From Liolophura sinensis (taxonomy: Eukaryota > Mollusca > Polyplacophora > Chitonida > Chitonidae): DNA of 64,000 bases. A program made the translations under genes and the position numbers. Below, one piece after another: positions 61,990 through 64,000 of the stretch (positions are counted from its first letter, which is position 1; every line of letters begins with the position of its first letter). The notes under the pieces were generated by a model that did not search any database, was not told where the DNA came from, and was given only the letters and a program-made list of their open reading frames with translations. The DNA is taken from contig NC_088299.1 in assembly GCF_032854445.1 (NCBI RefSeq), forward strand, positions 5,433,001 through 5,497,000, written 5' to 3'.

Positions 61990-62645
61990 CCAGGCTTAAA
62001 TACATATACTCAAAGCGTAATTAGCAAATAAACTGAAATCATATGCCCGGGGGAAAATGTCCGATGTATTTCAGGAAACACTCTTCATGTCATTCAGTAT
62101 AATGTAAGTGCCTAAAGCGCGAATACACGATGGAATTTAACGTGTCTAGTTTCCTTTCCTATTCACTAAAATTTCTCTGAACAGTCGGCATTTCTGTCCT
62201 TAGAAAGCACTAAACTCAACGCATACTTGTATACGCCCTATCGGTCAGCGTGATTCGTCCTGAACACGGCGATTTCCGATATGTGAAAGATTTCTGAATT
62301 TCAATGAAAAAAATTCTAGTATATATTTTTAGATATCAGTTCCAAAAAATAGAATGCTTATCGATATAGTTAATGGAAAAGTGTCTCATGATAAAAATCA
62401 GTGAAGTGCAATCAATATTCGTCTGACAATGTGCCCCTTTTACCACTGCTATAATAGGATTGTTTTTATTCACCCGAGGCCGTGAATAAAATTGATTGTT
62501 GGTATAACACGAACGGTCAAAATAGAAAGAACTTTTCTAATATCAGCTCTTGTTGGGGAGGTAAATTTTCGCAGTGACCATTTATCATTGTGTTCATATC
62601 CCGTATGCAAAAGATGAATAGTTCTGTTTACAGCGAATAGTTCTC
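61990..62645. other. No gene recognised
   Basis: AT-rich DNA with no recognised repeat or domain. Confidence 0.4.
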
Positions 62646-62647
62646 GT

Positions 62648-62882
62648 ATTTATTTATTTATTTATTTGTTTGATTTGTGTTTTACGCCATACCCAGGAAT
62701 ATTTCACATTATTCGTTGGCGGTCAGCATTATGGTGGAAGGAAACCGGGCAAAGCCCAAAATAAACCCACAACCATTCGCAGGTTGCTGCAGAACTTCCC
62801 AAGTACGGCCTGAAAGGAAGACAACATGAGCTCACTGCGGCTGCATTGGTGAGAGCCTAACCACTCGGCCACGGAAGCCCCT
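62648..62882 (-). repeat. SINE family A, full length, minus strand
   Basis: A (TTTA)n run, gtgttttacgccatacccag, ggtcagcattatggtggaag, and the head complement ccactcggccacggaagccc. Confidence 0.92.
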
Positions 62883-63342
62883 TTCTGGTATGATGCATGT
62901 ATATATAGGTAACACCACATATCCACGTCCCAATGCTCTGTCCTTACTTTTGTTGATCATTGGGGTTTTAGCACATGGCCGTAACACAGCTTGAATGTTC
63001 CCATGAACTTTGCTAGCTTTTAATGATCACTACCTTTTCAGAACGGCGTTAAATGAGTACATCTTTGCGATCAGGACAACTTTTGCAAGATTCACAGATC
63101 GTATTTATTTTTCCAACATCAAACATATTGTTGGTGAGAAGATGAAGGATTGTTTTTAGATAATCCTAGTTGTATGTTCGCTTGATAATGATGTTTGCTT
63201 TGATGATGACAATGACATTGATGATTGCATAGGTTTCATTGCCAAGATTGGAGTTTTACTACAAATTGTGATTTAGCGTCATCGTTTTATCAAAATAGAA
63301 CATCCAAACTTACATTTGACACAATTTAGTAAGAAATTCTTT

Positions 63343-63440
63343 TGATTTATTTACTTGATTGGTGTTTTATGCCGTACTCAACAATATTTCGCTTGTACGA
63401 CAGCGACCAGTATTATGGTGGGGGAAATTCACGACCATGG
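63343..63440 (-). repeat. SINE family A, 3' part, minus strand
   Basis: gattggtgttttatgccgta, ctcaacaatatttcgcttg and cgaccagtattatggtgggg; the element then stops without its middle or head. Confidence 0.85.
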
Positions 63441-64000
63441 AGATTCTTTTGATGTGTAATTTCGGTGGTATCCTACGATTAAATAAACCACGTGTTGATT
63501 GCATTAATCAGCTAATACATGTGTAACAAAAAGCGTTTGTAATGCCCGCAATGCATAATAAACATCGAAAGACACCATCAAACACAAAAAAGACAATCCT
63601 CTTCAGCAGCCCCTGGTCAATAATTAACAGTTTATGGCAGTCATTTCTCAATAGATGGACCAAAAAAGGTAGATTTTACTGCCATCCAATTTTACTTTCC
63701 ATCATATATCATCATTAAAATGATGGAATGAATCCGAAGAGAGCTTGTCTGAGAAAGTATCAGAAAAGATTGTCACTTGTCTATGGTGTCTTTATCCCAA
63801 GATCAATACACTGGAGTCAGCCACAGAGCACGGCGTCTTTGGTGGAACTGTCAGTGCCTGGACAAACAGTCTCCAGTCCTCTGTAAATCCACTGATGAAA
63901 CGATATTACTTTTCGTCAACGGTTAATTTTTTAGCAGTACAGCGGACATACCCGACAATATAATCATGCGAGGGGAAGTATTCGGAAGGCTGGTACAATA
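63441..64000. other. No gene recognised at the window end
   Basis: A short open frame at 63745-63963 has no recognisable likeness. Confidence 0.4.

Overview
This window is a gene-poor, AT-rich stretch of metazoan nuclear DNA. It holds one convincing protein-coding gene, many tRNA-derived SINEs, two decayed autonomous transposons and an unusually varied set of minisatellites. There are no operons, ribosome-binding sites or bacterial-type genes. The abundant SINE whose tail reads roughly 'gtataagtgaaatattc' followed by 'gagtacggcgtaaaacacc' and an (AAAT)n end is of a kind I associate with molluscs and other lophotrochozoans. A mollusc is my best guess, held with moderate confidence; a brachiopod cannot be excluded from this sequence alone.

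Layout: 1-9 kb holds a SINE cut by the window edge, two adjacent minisatellite fields (about 2.2-3.3 kb and 3.4-4.6 kb) and three tandem copies of an old SINE-like unit, followed at about 9.0 kb by a 141-bp foldback hairpin. 9-24 kb is mostly featureless DNA with a 24-bp minisatellite (14.67-15.43 kb), a 21-bp minisatellite (16.6 kb), a 41-bp minisatellite (21.2 kb) and a pair of MITE-like elements. 24-33 kb holds a 145-bp tandem repeat, a dense SINE cluster, a frame-broken non-LTR retrotransposon (28.75-30.32 kb) and a 57-bp minisatellite (31.5-31.95 kb). 33-40 kb is mainly old repeats, including one SINE nested in another at 37 kb.

The one solid gene is an intronless class A GPCR at 40,885-42,345 (+). 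Its closest likeness is the histamine H3/H4 branch of amine receptors. It keeps the H3-type glutamate in helix 5 but has arginine where amine receptors have the ligand-binding aspartate of helix 3. About 2 kb on each side is largely free of recognisable repeats.

44-64 kb returns to repeats. A Tc1-type DD34E transposase copy (49.45-50.46 kb, minus strand) is broken by one frameshift and sits inside a SINE. Beside it is a 24-bp minisatellite with its neighbouring repeat, duplicated in tandem at an offset of 484 bp. At 53.9-54.1 kb lies a 216-bp palindrome with a (TA)n core. Several minus-strand SINEs follow to the end.

No new multi-gene system was found. The points of most interest are the altered ligand pocket of the GPCR, the palindrome and hairpin elements, and the nested or duplicated repeat structures.
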